28,025 nt of DNA from an uncultured Lacibacter sp. (GCF_946479605.1 NZ_CAMLGT010000018.1:1-28025); one strand, 5' to 3'; shown: positions 6,722 through 14,424, counted from the first letter of the stretch. Notes: generated by a model not told the origin, from the sequence alone. Made by a program: numbers and translations.

Positions 6722-9103
6722 CTATCGTTTGATCATTAATTTTTCTGTGCGTAATACTGTTCCGCTTGCACCTGTTACACGAAGAATGTACATACCACTT
6801 TGCAGATCGGTTGTTTCCATACGTGTTGCCAATCCGTTTGCAGCCTGTTGTTTCACTCTTCTTCCTTTTACATCAAACAGTTCAACAATGCGGCCTGTTT
6901 CATTGCTGTAGTTGTACACAATAACAAAGTTGGTAGCAGGGTTTGGATAAATATCAATTGTTTTATCCTTCTTCTCTTCCTGCACCCTGTTATCAACCGG
7001 CGCCTGTACATATTGCTGGCGGAACGCACCACCGTTGAATGTAAATTCAAGAATACTTCCCGGGTTTGCAGGTGTGGTGGTTACATTGCCTGTTGGGCCA
7101 GAGGTAGAACCACTTGAATCGCAGGCAACATAAATTTTTGTTCCGTCGGGGCTTACCACCACATCACGGAAACGACCCATACCACGGAAATAATTAATGG
7201 TATCGGAAATAATGCGCAACCCATCATTACTCAACTGGTAACGGGTAATAGTACCTGCTTTCAGCATTGCCACCAGTATTGAATTCTGCCAGCCGGGAAT
7301 ACCTGTGCTGCCATAAAACTCTGTACCGGATGGTGCCATAGAAGGCCACAACATATTATCGCCACCTGTTGGCGGATTTACTGATGGGAAGATAGAACGC
7401 AACGGTTCTTTTGCATTTAATGTAGCACAGTTCACCTGTTCGCTCACCACATTAAAACCACCAATGTTGCGGCCGTTATAGTTACCATCGCAATAACCGG
7501 CAACCTGTGGCCAGCCATAATTACGTCCGTATTCAATAATATTCACTTCATCATCGCTGTAAGGACCATGTTCTGTGCTGTACAAAATATTTGTACCATT
7601 TACATTACCCCAAACCAAACCTTGCGGGTTACGATGACCAAGTGAATAAACAGCAGTTGGTTGGCCACCACTTGTAAATGGATTATCAGCAGGTATCCAT
7701 GATCCACTGATGAGTTCAGTATTTAAACGAAGGATCTTGCCTTCGTAAATATTGAGGACCTGCGAATTGTTTACACGGCTGATGTTATCGAACTGACCTG
7801 CCCCCATATCGCCAATACTGAAATACAATTTCTGATCGGGACCAATGGCCAAGCGTGCTGAGTTATGATCGTTACTGCCGGGAATATTTTCAAGAATTGT
7901 AACCGGCTCACCAAGAGTTTTTGTAAACGCATCATACGTGTAGCGCTCAATACGAACCCTTCTTACTGTTGCACTAAGTGATTGATACGTGTATGCAATG
8001 TAAGCAAATGGTTTGCCGGTGCTGAACTCAGGATGAAGCGCAAGCCCCATTAAACCATCCTGGCCGCCAACACGTACCATTTTAGAGCCAAGCGTCAACA
8101 CAATTTGTTTTGCACCTGTAGAAGGGTTAACAAAACTAACGGTGCCGCCAAACCGTTCTGTGTACCAGATATTATTGTCAGGCCCATACACAAGATCATG
8201 CGGCATACGCTGGCGTGGGATAACCGTACGCACACTGAATGATTCAGAAGCTGCAACAGTAGCAATTGTTGTAACGGGGAACACAGCACTTGCCGATTCG
8301 TTACCCGCCGCATCTCTTGCACGAACAGTCATATTATAAGTTGTGTTGGGTGAAAGACCCGTTACACTGTAAGAAGTATAGGTAAGCGGACTACTGTTCA
8401 TCTTTACACCATTCCTGTACACATCGTAACCAGTAACCCCCACATTATCGGTTGAGGCATCCCATTTCATTACAAAAGAAGTAGTGGTGATGAAATCAGC
8501 TGCAAGACCAGCCGGAGCCGATGGCGCATCCGTATCAAAAAGCAAATCAGTAGAAAGGTTAGCACCCGGAATAATTTCGCTTGGAGCAGATGAGCTTTGG
8601 CCTGGTTTAGCCCAACCAACAGAAAGGTTGTCGCTACCGGTTGTTTCTTTCATCAATGCTTCAACATAATACTTAACGCCCGCAACCAGTACAATACCCA
8701 CAGATTTCTGTGAAGCAGATGCGTTCCACTGGCGATATTTACAAGCTTTGGAAGTATATGCAATTCTTGTTTTATTAAGCGGGAGAGAAGTACTGCTCAG
8801 CCATAATTCACCTGCATTATCGGCAGCGATCCAGAAATAATAGGTGCCGGTTGTTGGAACACAGAGATAACCATACATCCTTACACCAAGATTATTACCA
8901 ACATTCGATGTGTTTTCGAAAGAAGTGCGAATGCCGGTTACTGAAGGATTATTGGGATACCCCAGTATGGACGTAAGATTAATAATGTTGCCGCCCGTTA
9001 CATTATTCCATTGCTGATAATTGATGCTGCCCATTCCGGTACATTGAGCATTAAGTTGATGGATAAGCACGAGGAAGAGGAATGAAAGTAAACTTCGTTT
9101 CAT
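6722..9103 (-). CDS. secreted PA14-FN3-glucose/sorbosone dehydrogenase with T9SS tail
   Basis: A 793-residue multidomain exported protein. Residues 1-19 form a signal peptide (LNA before Gln20). A PA14-like domain at about 24-185 probably binds carbohydrate. A fibronectin type III domain at about 193-280 (DAPSAPAGL to VFPVTT) follows. The central part, about 288-695, is a six-bladed propeller of the PQQ-dependent glucose/sorbosone dehydrogenase family: GQDGLMGLALHPEF, NDHNSARLAIGPDQKLYFSIGD with His413 at the place of the catalytic His of soluble glucose dehydrogenase, GHRNPQGL and EHGPYSDDEVN. The last 78 residues (IDIYPNPATN to KLMIKR) are a type A T9SS sorting domain, so the protein should cross the outer membrane and be released or anchored at the surface. 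The substrate, and whether PQQ is bound, are unknown. The ATG directly begins the signal peptide. Confidence 0.92.
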   Translation of the reverse strand: MKRSLLSFLFLVLIHQLNAQCTGMGSINYQQWNNVTGGNIINLTSILGYPNNPSVTGIRTSFENTSNVGNNLGVRMYGYLCVPTTGTYYFWIAADNAGELWLSSTSLPLNKTRIAYTSKACKYRQWNASASQKSVGIVLVAGVKYYVEALMKETTGSDNLSVGWAKPGQSSSAPSEIIPGANLSTDLLFDTDAPSAPAGLAADFITTTSFVMKWDASTDNVGVTGYDVYRNGVKMNSSPLTYTSYSVTGLSPNTTYNMTVRARDAAGNESASAVFPVTTIATVAASESFSVRTVIPRQRMPHDLVYGPDNNIWYTERFGGTVSFVNPSTGAKQIVLTLGSKMVRVGGQDGLMGLALHPEFSTGKPFAYIAYTYQSLSATVRRVRIERYTYDAFTKTLGEPVTILENIPGSNDHNSARLAIGPDQKLYFSIGDMGAGQFDNISRVNNSQVLNIYEGKILRLNTELISGSWIPADNPFTSGGQPTAVYSLGHRNPQGLVWGNVNGTNILYSTEHGPYSDDEVNIIEYGRNYGWPQVAGYCDGNYNGRNIGGFNVVSEQVNCATLNAKEPLRSIFPSVNPPTGGDNMLWPSMAPSGTEFYGSTGIPGWQNSILVAMLKAGTITRYQLSNDGLRIISDTINYFRGMGRFRDVVVSPDGTKIYVACDSSGSTSGPTGNVTTTPANPGSILEFTFNGGAFRQQYVQAPVDNRVQEEKKDKTIDIYPNPATNFVIVYNYSNETGRIVELFDVKGRRVKQQAANGLATRMETTDLQSGMYILRVTGASGTVLRTEKLMIKR

Positions 9104-9220
9104 TTGGAGTGGTTTTGGGAGTTTTGGTTTGATTTTTCAAAGGAATGATTTTTTCTGCAAAAAAAACAAACGGGTTATTACTAAGTAGTTTTTACACGCA
9201 CATCATATTACAAAAACAAT

Positions 9221-9247
9221 CATGCAACACCGGGAGTTTGTTGCATG
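9221..9247. repeat. perfect 9-bp inverted repeat
   Basis: CATGCAACA (9221-9229) and TGTTGCATG (9239-9247) pair perfectly around a 9-base loop. There is no T tract on either side, so it is not an ordinary terminator; it could be a regulator-binding site or an RNA hairpin in the upstream region of the dehydrogenase gene. Confidence 0.6.
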
Positions 9248-9331
9248 TAGTTGGCTAATAGAGATGGCTTGTAGTACATCCTACTACTGTTGTTGTAGTT
9301 GATTTTAACACGTATAAATTATTTACATACA

Positions 9332-9353
9332 CACTAAGTAAGCACACTTAGTG
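9332..9353. repeat. perfect 8-bp inverted repeat
   Basis: CACTAAGT (9332-9339) and ACTTAGTG (9346-9353) pair perfectly around the loop AAGCAC. It lies about 50 bases upstream of the promoter-like site at 9402-9430, where an operator or activator site could act. No T tract follows. Confidence 0.55.
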
Positions 9354-9401
9354 ACTGTGCAGACTGCTGTTTGTTTTTGCAAAACATTGTTTCAAATTCT
9401 T

Positions 9402-9430
9402 TTTGCATACTTCCACCAGATGTACTTTTA
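9402..9430 (+). promoter_or_regulatory. possible promoter for an RNA ending at 9678
   Basis: TTTG at 9402-9405, a 17-base spacer, then TACTTTTA at 9423-9430 (7 of 8 to TAnnTTTG). The predicted transcript start near 9437 and the terminator at 9651-9678 would define an RNA of about 240 bases. Confidence 0.4.
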
Positions 9431-9611
9431 CATCATCGAAACAGAAAACAATATCCAATAGAAAAACTACGAAATCCAAACCCTGATCCAAATCCAATCC
9501 TATGCTGCCAAAGGCAGTGAAAAAAAGACCGATGAAAAATCCATGACTGTGCCCGTTTTTGAATGACGGCTCTATGAAAACCAAATGACTTCTGTACCCT
9601 GCGAAAGAGGA
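9420..9611 (+). pseudogene. possible decayed gene or coding-like remnant
   Basis: In the frame of the ATG at 9420 the translation reads MYFYIIETENNIQ, an amber stop at 9459, then in the same frame 34 protein-like codons (KNYEIQTLIQIQSYAAKG to SMTVPVFE) to a TGA at 9564, then about 15 weaker codons to a TAA at 9612. Codon choice between 9462 and 9563 resembles the neighbouring genes, which suggests a gene broken by nonsense mutations. I cannot assign a family. The alternative is that the stretch is a non-coding RNA and the frame is chance. Low confidence. Confidence 0.3.
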
Positions 9612-9650
9612 TAATACGGACAAGAAACCCCAAAAGCATTGAAGTCATTG

Positions 9651-9678
9651 AAAAGCCCCCGAGAGATCGGGGGTTTTT
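9651..9678. terminator. strong bidirectional terminator
   Basis: CCCCCGA/TCGGGGG (9656-9662 with 9667-9673) around loop GAGA, extended by a G-T pair and AAAA/TTTT to a 12-bp stem ending in TTTTTC on the plus strand. On the minus strand CTTTTC follows. It can end both a plus-strand RNA from 9437 and the minus-strand ECF-sigma operon that stops at 9703. Confidence 0.85.
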
Positions 9679-9702
9679 CGTTTATGCTAAATCAATGACG
9701 GC

Positions 9703-10251
9703 TCACTCTCCTTCAAAATCACTCACCTGCAGCTCCAGTTTTTTTATCCAGCTTCTCCACAATTTGTAAGACAGGTGCGTTAGTTGGGTAAGTACAAGGA
9801 TAAGACCCAGCAGTATAAAACTTTTTTCCCTTGTAAAACTGATGACCGATGTAAAGAACACAAGAATGCAAACACTGTACACAAGCGACAATACAAGCGA
9901 AACCACTGATAAGCGTTTGATACGGACGAGCAACTGCTGCAAGGACAACCGCAGGTTGTTGTTCATAACCGGCCTGGTCAAAGAAACATAGCCTGCCATA
10001 TCATTTATGATATAAAGCAGCACCGCACCAAACAACAGCAGGTTTGCATACAATGATTTTTGATGTCCGTCGAACCAGTCGTAGTAAACAATCAAAAAGA
10101 AAGAAAGCAGAATCGTTTCAATAATGAGTTTGCGGCGGATACGTTTTACCACAGGAAGCTGGCTCATCTTTGTCATACGCTCCAGTTCACTGCTGTTTTT
10201 TTGACTGCTGCCGGCATTTTGCCAGCCTGATTTTAAGTCATTCAAGTCCAT
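9703..10251 (-). CDS. four-helix membrane protein, possible anti-sigma factor
   Basis: A 182-residue protein with a soluble N-terminus of about 40 residues (MDLNDLKSGWQNAG, then charged) and four predicted membrane segments: IETILLSFFLIVYY, SLYANLLLFGAVLLYIIN, LSVVSLVLSLVYSVCILVFF and SFILLGLILVLTQLT. Its ATG lies 5 bases after the stop of the ECF sigma gene, so the two are one operon. Small membrane proteins opening with D-L-K-x-x-W are common beside ECF sigma genes in Bacteroidota. A role holding the sigma factor at the membrane is inferred from position only: the zinc-binding His/Cys motif of classical anti-sigma domains is absent. Cytoplasmic membrane. Confidence 0.8.
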   Translation of the reverse strand: MDLNDLKSGWQNAGSSQKNSSELERMTKMSQLPVVKRIRRKLIIETILLSFFLIVYYDWFDGHQKSLYANLLLFGAVLLYIINDMAGYVSLTRPVMNNNLRLSLQQLLVRIKRLSVVSLVLSLVYSVCILVFFTSVISFTREKSFILLGLILVLTQLTHLSYKLWRSWIKKLELQVSDFEGE

Positions 10252-10256
10252 TGTAT

Positions 10257-10727
10257 TTAGTTTATGCGTTGTTTTAATTTGTTTTTGATGCGGTTTAGCC
10301 GCACGCCTACATTGTTTTCCGATAGTCCGGTAATAGCTGCTATTTCTTCGTAACTGAAATCTTCGAGATACAGTGAGATCACTGCCTTTTCCGAATCAGA
10401 CAAGGTGCGGAGTGCACGAAAAAGCAATTCCTCTTTCTCTGAACTGTTTATCTCTGAAGTATATGCTTCCAATTCGGGAAATTGGTCGGGATAGCTGATA
10501 TTCAACTGCTGCTTCCGGTACACTGCTAAAGCTGTATTCAACGCAACACGGTAGATCCATGTTCCCGGTTTCGCCTCGCCTTTAAAACCGGGATATGCTT
10601 TCCAGAGCTGGTACACAATTTCCTGGAACAGATCTTCCTGGTCTTCCTTTGTATCCCTGTACAAATGGCAAACCTTGTAAATGATCTTTTGATTGGTTTG
10701 TATGTGTTGTAAAAAAGCCTGCTCCAT
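10257..10727 (-). CDS. ECF-family RNA polymerase sigma factor
   Basis: A 156-residue alternative sigma factor. Region 2 (about 15-70) contains DLFQEIVYQLWKAYPGFKGEAKPGTWIYRVALNTAL, with the usual core-binding and -10-recognising helices. Region 4 (about 107-155) contains LSDSEKAVISLYLEDFSYEEIAAITGLSENNVGVRLNRIKNKLKQ, a helix-turn-helix for -35 recognition. No region 3 and no C-terminal extension. Paired with the membrane protein 5 bases downstream, the likely regulator of its activity. The leader contains a CTGCTGC/GCAGCAG hairpin (10737-10743 with 10755-10761), 10 bases before the ATG. Targets unknown. Confidence 0.93.
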   Translation of the reverse strand: MEQAFLQHIQTNQKIIYKVCHLYRDTKEDQEDLFQEIVYQLWKAYPGFKGEAKPGTWIYRVALNTALAVYRKQQLNISYPDQFPELEAYTSEINSSEKEELLFRALRTLSDSEKAVISLYLEDFSYEEIAAITGLSENNVGVRLNRIKNKLKQRIN

Positions 10728-10890
10728 GTTTCTTTTCTGCTGCTGAACTTTGCTGCAGCAGTTTTAAATTACTCTTTCTGTACTATTAGTTGCTAATGGA
10801 TGAAAAAAACTTACAACAAAGAAGAAAATATTTCCTATGGGGTAAAATATATTCCAGCTATCAGCAAAATCACATCATTATCACATATTC

Positions 10891-10915
10891 AATAAAGGCG
10901 GCGCCTTTATTTTTG
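10891..10915 (+). promoter_or_regulatory. promoter overlapped by a perfect palindrome
   Basis: TATTTTTG (10908-10915) matches the Bacteroidota -7 box TAnnTTTG exactly; the leader to the ATG at 10944 would be about 22 bases. No clear TTTG lies at -33. A perfect palindrome of two 10-base arms, AATAAAGGCG (10891-10900) and CGCCTTTATT (10902-10911), separated by one base, covers the spacer end and the start of the -7 box. That placement fits an operator for a dimeric repressor or activator of the downstream gene. Confidence 0.5.
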
Positions 10916-10943
10916 CAGCACATCACTTATTAAACACAGCATT

Positions 10944-11399
10944 ATGCGTAAACCTTATTGTCTGCTGATCCTGTTTTGCACAGCAATCAGCATTTGCTCA
11001 ATGGCTCAAACAAAAGAAGACAGTGCTGCTATTACCCGTGCAGCGTTGGATTATATTGAATCACAACACAAGCCCAACGCCGCACAAATGGAACGGGCCC
11101 TGCATCCACGCCTGGTAAAACGCACCTTCTGGAAAGACAAAGCCACCGGTAAAGATTACCTGTATGAATATTTTGCGGAGAACATGATCATACTTGCAGA
11201 ACGCTACAATGTAAAGGGCGATAAGTTTCCTGCTAATCCAAGAAAAGAAGTGAAACTCCTTGATGTGAGCGACCGCACAGCATCCATTAAACTAATAGCC
11301 GATGATTGGATCGACTATATGCATCTTGCCAAGCTTAACGGCACCTGGAAAATAGTGAGTGTGCTTTGGCAATTCAATGATCAAACAAAACACCAATAG
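10944..11399 (+). CDS. secreted NTF2-like protein (lumazine-binding-like domain)
   Basis: A 151-residue protein with a signal peptide (MRKPYCLLILFCTAISICSMAQ, cut after Ala21). The mature part opens TKEDSAAITRAALDYIES and ends with IKLIADDWIDYMHLAKLNGTWKIVSVLWQ, the pattern of the putative lumazine-binding / NTF2-like families (PF12893 group), which form a cone-shaped fold with a hydrophobic pocket. Central residues include LHPRLVKRTFW. Catalysis is not evident and most such proteins are uncharacterised. Periplasmic location is expected. It is divergent from the ECF sigma operon, with its promoter and a palindrome directly upstream; regulation by that sigma factor is possible but not shown. 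Confidence 0.8.
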   Translation: MRKPYCLLILFCTAISICSMAQTKEDSAAITRAALDYIESQHKPNAAQMERALHPRLVKRTFWKDKATGKDYLYEYFAENMIILAERYNVKGDKFPANPRKEVKLLDVSDRTASIKLIADDWIDYMHLAKLNGTWKIVSVLWQFNDQTKHQ

Positions 11400-11402
11400 T
11401 AT

Positions 11403-11429
11403 AAAAGCCAGCATCTAGGGCTGGCTTTT
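11403..11429. terminator. bidirectional intrinsic terminator
   Basis: AAAAGCCAGC (11403-11412) pairs perfectly with GCTGGCTTTT (11420-11429) around a 7-base loop, with T-rich tails on both strands. It separates the NTF2-like gene from the convergent transporter gene. Confidence 0.85.
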
Positions 11430-11433
11430 TTGT

Positions 11434-12894
11434 TTAATGAACTGCACGCATTACTAACGGTAACACATACCAGCAGAACAGTGTAATGAGGATAATGCTG
11501 ACGATGTTCATTACAAAACCGGCCTTGATCATATCTTTCAGTTTTATATAACCGCTGCTGAACACAATGGCATTAGGTGGTGTGCCCATAGGCATCATTG
11601 CCGCAGCACTTGCTGCAAGTGTCATAGGCAAGCCAAGCAGTAAAGGATCAAGTTTCAGCGCATCAGCCAATGCACCCAATACCGGTGCAAGAACAATTAC
11701 CTGTGCCACATTGCTCATTACCTCACTCAGGAAAATACAGATCACCACAATTACCAGCACCAACACACAACCATGCATGTGGCTGAAACCTGCCAGCCAT
11801 TGCCCCACCTGCCCCATTACTCCCACCTGCTCCAATGAATTTGCAAGAGCTATTCCACCACCAAACAATAAAAGAATACCCCAGGCCATTTTTGAAGTAT
11901 CGTTCCATGTGAGCAGCATAGTGCTTTTTTCTTCTTTCTTTTCGCCTGATGGTACGGCAAACAAAAGCAACGCACCAATCAATGCAATCATACTGTCGTT
12001 CAGTTTAAACCAACCAAGCTGGTTAATCAGGTCTTTGGTGATCCATAATAAAGCCGTTGCAATAAAAATAACAAGCACCCTTGTTTCGGCTGCTGACATT
12101 TTACCAAGCGAATGCACTTCTTTATTGATGTACTCGCTGGCATCGGCACTGCTGGTAATACGGCTGGGAAACATCCATTTTACCAACACGAAATAGAGTG
12201 CAATAAGCAGCGTTACTGCAATGGGTATGCACACGAGCATCCAGTCAACAAACTGAACATTGTAATTGTATTTTTTCTCAATGAATGCTACAAACGCAAC
12301 ATTCGGTGGTGTGCCAATAATGGTGGCAATACCTCCAATGTTACTGGCATAAGCAATCACCAGCATCAGCGTTAATGAGAAATTAGCAAAACTTGTTCCC
12401 TCCTGCTGATGCTCTTTCATCACAGCAATTACGCTCAATGCAATCGGGAACATCATCATTGTGGTGGCGGTATTACTCAGCCACATACTCAGAAATGCAG
12501 TTGCAATAATAAATCCAAGGATAATACGGTTGCCGCTGGTGCCCGTTAACTGTACAATCCGTAATGCAATACGTTTATGAAGATTCCATTTTTCAATAGC
12601 CAGCCCAATCATAAAACCACCCATGAATAAAAAGATAACCGGGTTGCTGTATGCTTTGGCTGTTTCTTCCATAGTGCTCACGTTCATCAACGGTAACAGA
12701 ATAAGCGGCACCAACGCCACAGCAGGCATGGGTAACGCTTCAGTGATCCACCAGGTGATCATAAGCACTGCAATGGCCACAGCTTTATTCGCAACCGCAT
12801 CTAACCCGAAAGGATTAAAGAGATAAGCAGCAAGCGATAAAATAATACCGGATAACAACGATACCCAGTATTGATTTTTTTTAATGAACTCCAT
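11434..12894 (-). CDS. SLC13/DASS-family sodium-coupled anion transporter
   Basis: A 486-residue membrane transporter of the divalent anion:Na+ symporter family, which carries C4-dicarboxylates, citrate or sulfate. Both pseudo-symmetric halves are visible: the first SNT site in SMWLSNTATTMMMFPIALSV with IGTPPNVAFV, and the second with EVMSNVAQVIVLAPVLGALA and MMPMGTPPNAIVFSSGYI. Hydrophobic segments run through nearly the whole length (about 11-12), with a soluble loop around residues 235-265. In the second half the usual Asn-Thr after Ser is Asn-Val, so the second Na+ site departs slightly from SNT. The substrate cannot be read from sequence. It lies 39 bases downstream of the DNA glycosylase gene on the same strand and may share its transcript. 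Confidence 0.93.
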   Translation of the reverse strand: MEFIKKNQYWVSLLSGIILSLAAYLFNPFGLDAVANKAVAIAVLMITWWITEALPMPAVALVPLILLPLMNVSTMEETAKAYSNPVIFLFMGGFMIGLAIEKWNLHKRIALRIVQLTGTSGNRIILGFIIATAFLSMWLSNTATTMMMFPIALSVIAVMKEHQQEGTSFANFSLTLMLVIAYASNIGGIATIIGTPPNVAFVAFIEKKYNYNVQFVDWMLVCIPIAVTLLIALYFVLVKWMFPSRITSSADASEYINKEVHSLGKMSAAETRVLVIFIATALLWITKDLINQLGWFKLNDSMIALIGALLLFAVPSGEKKEEKSTMLLTWNDTSKMAWGILLLFGGGIALANSLEQVGVMGQVGQWLAGFSHMHGCVLVLVIVVICIFLSEVMSNVAQVIVLAPVLGALADALKLDPLLLGLPMTLAASAAAMMPMGTPPNAIVFSSGYIKLKDMIKAGFVMNIVSIILITLFCWYVLPLVMRAVH

Positions 12895-12933
12895 GCGATA
12901 AATATAGGAAGTTACAGGTTTTGTTTTCCTGCA

Positions 12934-13560
12934 TCATGTGGTGGAAACAGCAGCTTTGTTCAACGCATGTTTGGTTACCTGCGGATGATCCTTGATAAAA
13001 AAACGATAAAACCATTGTGCATGATCATCTGCATAATCAACACCAATGCGGGGGGAAGTAAGTATGTTGATGCCGGCCGTTGTACTTTCTTCGCCCAGCC
13101 ATATTTCTTTACTCTGCAGACTTATACCGCTATGGCGAACAGTAATACCCAATGCCTTGCTTACATTTCCCGGACCACGCCCGATACTGCTATCGGCTTT
13201 TTCTTTGTTAAACCGGTGAAGCATTTTGCTTAATCCATCTACGGGTTCAATTCCCCTGATGAGTACTGCATCAGGAATGTTTTTGCTGTTGCATACAACA
13301 TTGAACAAATGATGAATACCATAACAGAGATACACATACGAAATTCCGGACTTGCCAAACATCACTTCCGTGCGTGCAGTGCGGCGGTTATTGTATGCAT
13401 GCGAAGCTTTATCAATAATTCCGGCATACGCTTCCGTTTCTACAATACGGCCTACAGTGTGTGCGCCGTCAACATTTGTTACAATATATTTCCCCAACAG
13501 ATCTTTTGCTATCTGCACCACATCATCACGCTTATAAAAATCTGCCGGAAGCTTTTGCAT
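12934..13560 (-). CDS. DNA-3-methyladenine glycosylase (AAG/MPG family)
   Basis: Base-excision repair glycosylase of 208 residues that removes 3-methyladenine, hypoxanthine and similar damaged purines. The catalytic block RIVETEAYAGIIDKASHAYNN gives the general base Glu43 with Tyr45 and His54, matching the human AAG catalytic Glu/Tyr/His. GKSGISYVYLCYGIHHLFNVV and RGPGNVSKALGI are family motifs lining the pocket. The length is usual for bacterial members. The ATG at 13560 precedes the canonical LPADFYKRDD. It is divergent from the EI24 gene and followed by the SLC13 transporter. Confidence 0.95.
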   Translation of the reverse strand: MQKLPADFYKRDDVVQIAKDLLGKYIVTNVDGAHTVGRIVETEAYAGIIDKASHAYNNRRTARTEVMFGKSGISYVYLCYGIHHLFNVVCNSKNIPDAVLIRGIEPVDGLSKMLHRFNKEKADSSIGRGPGNVSKALGITVRHSGISLQSKEIWLGEESTTAGINILTSPRIGVDYADDHAQWFYRFFIKDHPQVTKHALNKAAVSTT

Positions 13561-13622
13561 TTTGTTGTATTTTGCCGCTTTGCCTGTTAAGCACCTTACT
13601 CATTAACTTTAAAACAGAACGC

Positions 13623-14384
13623 TTGTTAAAGGAATTAGTCATTGCTGTTCAGGCTTACTTCAGGGCGCACCAGTTTATTGTGCGTCACAAGTTATGGAAA
13701 TGGATCCTTATCCCGGGCTTCATCTATATGCTGCTGTTCATGGGTGGCATGTGGTTGTTCTGGAATTCAAGCGGCAGTTTTCTTGAGTGGCTTTTTGATG
13801 TGGCAGGTATTAAAAACTGGCTCGATTCAATGAACAACAGTTTCTTCAACTTCCTGTTCATTACTGCCAGCATTATTGTTCGCCTCATTCTACTGTTCTT
13901 CTATTTCTCGTTATTCAAATTTCTTTTCCTGGTGGTTGGCTCACCTGTATTTGCTTACCTCAGCGAAAAAACGGAAAACATTATTGAAGGGAATGAATAT
14001 CCTTTCAGTATGCAACAACTGATGAGCGATATCTGGCGTGCGATCCGTTTGGCCCTACGTAATACCTTATGGCAAACTGTTTACATCATCAGCCTTCTGT
14101 TACTCTCGCTCATACCAATTGTGGGATGGATCACACCACTGATTGCATTTCTGGTAGAATGTTATTATTACGGCTTTTCAATGCTTGATTACAGTACAGA
14201 ACGGCATAAACTCACTCCATCGCAGAGTATTGCTTTTATCAGCAGTCGCAAGGGACTTGCTATTGGCAATGGCATGGTCTTCTTTTTAATGCATCTTGTT
14301 CCGTTTGTGGGATGGGTGCTTGCACCTGCGTATGCTGTAATTGCGGCCACCTTAAGCCTGTACCACCCGGATGATAATCCGTAA
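13623..14384 (+). CDS. EI24-domain membrane protein (CysZ-like)
   Basis: A protein of about 253 residues with at least four membrane segments: LIPGFIYMLLFMGGMWLF, FLFITASIIVRLILLFFYF, VYIISLLLLSLIPIVGWI with the following ITPLIAFLVECYYYGFSML, and VFFLMHLVPFVGWVLAPAYA. EI24 family members include CysZ, linked to sulfate uptake; here the substrate is unknown. The TTG at 13623 gives the usual family N-terminus (MLKELVIAVQAYFRAHQF). The frame is open from 13461, but that reading would overlap the glycosylase gene and no ATG exists before the first membrane segment. The methyltransferase gene follows 40 bases later. Confidence 0.82.
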   Translation: MLKELVIAVQAYFRAHQFIVRHKLWKWILIPGFIYMLLFMGGMWLFWNSSGSFLEWLFDVAGIKNWLDSMNNSFFNFLFITASIIVRLILLFFYFSLFKFLFLVVGSPVFAYLSEKTENIIEGNEYPFSMQQLMSDIWRAIRLALRNTLWQTVYIISLLLLSLIPIVGWITPLIAFLVECYYYGFSMLDYSTERHKLTPSQSIAFISSRKGLAIGNGMVFFLMHLVPFVGWVLAPAYAVIAATLSLYHPDDNP

Positions 14385-14424
14385 AGCTTACATTTGCTCA
14401 TTGTTCTCATCAAACTTATTCCAC

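Larger units (their letters stand above)
9104..9702. other. 599-bp stretch without an intact gene
   Basis: Lies between the start of the dehydrogenase gene and the end of the ECF-sigma operon. It holds two perfect inverted repeats (9221-9247 and 9332-9353), a smaller one (GTAGT/ACTAC near 9270-9290), a promoter-like site (9402-9430), a plus-strand coding-like frame interrupted by stops (9420-9611), two further hairpins (9505-9517 and 9584-9649) and a strong terminator (9651-9678). The minus-strand frames here have no recognisable content. It may hold a non-coding RNA, a decayed gene, or both. Confidence 0.6.

Noticed and set aside
9348..9623. Minus-strand frame of 91 codons in the gene-poor region
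   Set aside because: Aromatic-rich, unlike any family I know; it is the reverse of the stop-broken plus-strand frame and of the hairpins.
10737..10761. CTGCTGC/GCAGCAG hairpin before the ECF sigma gene as a terminator
   Set aside because: No T tract follows on the minus strand in the expected place; it is noted only as a leader hairpin.
11567..12196. Plus-strand frame of 209 codons opposite the SLC13 transporter
   Set aside because: Runs antisense to a clear transporter; the Thr/Asn-rich translation is a shadow of its membrane codons.
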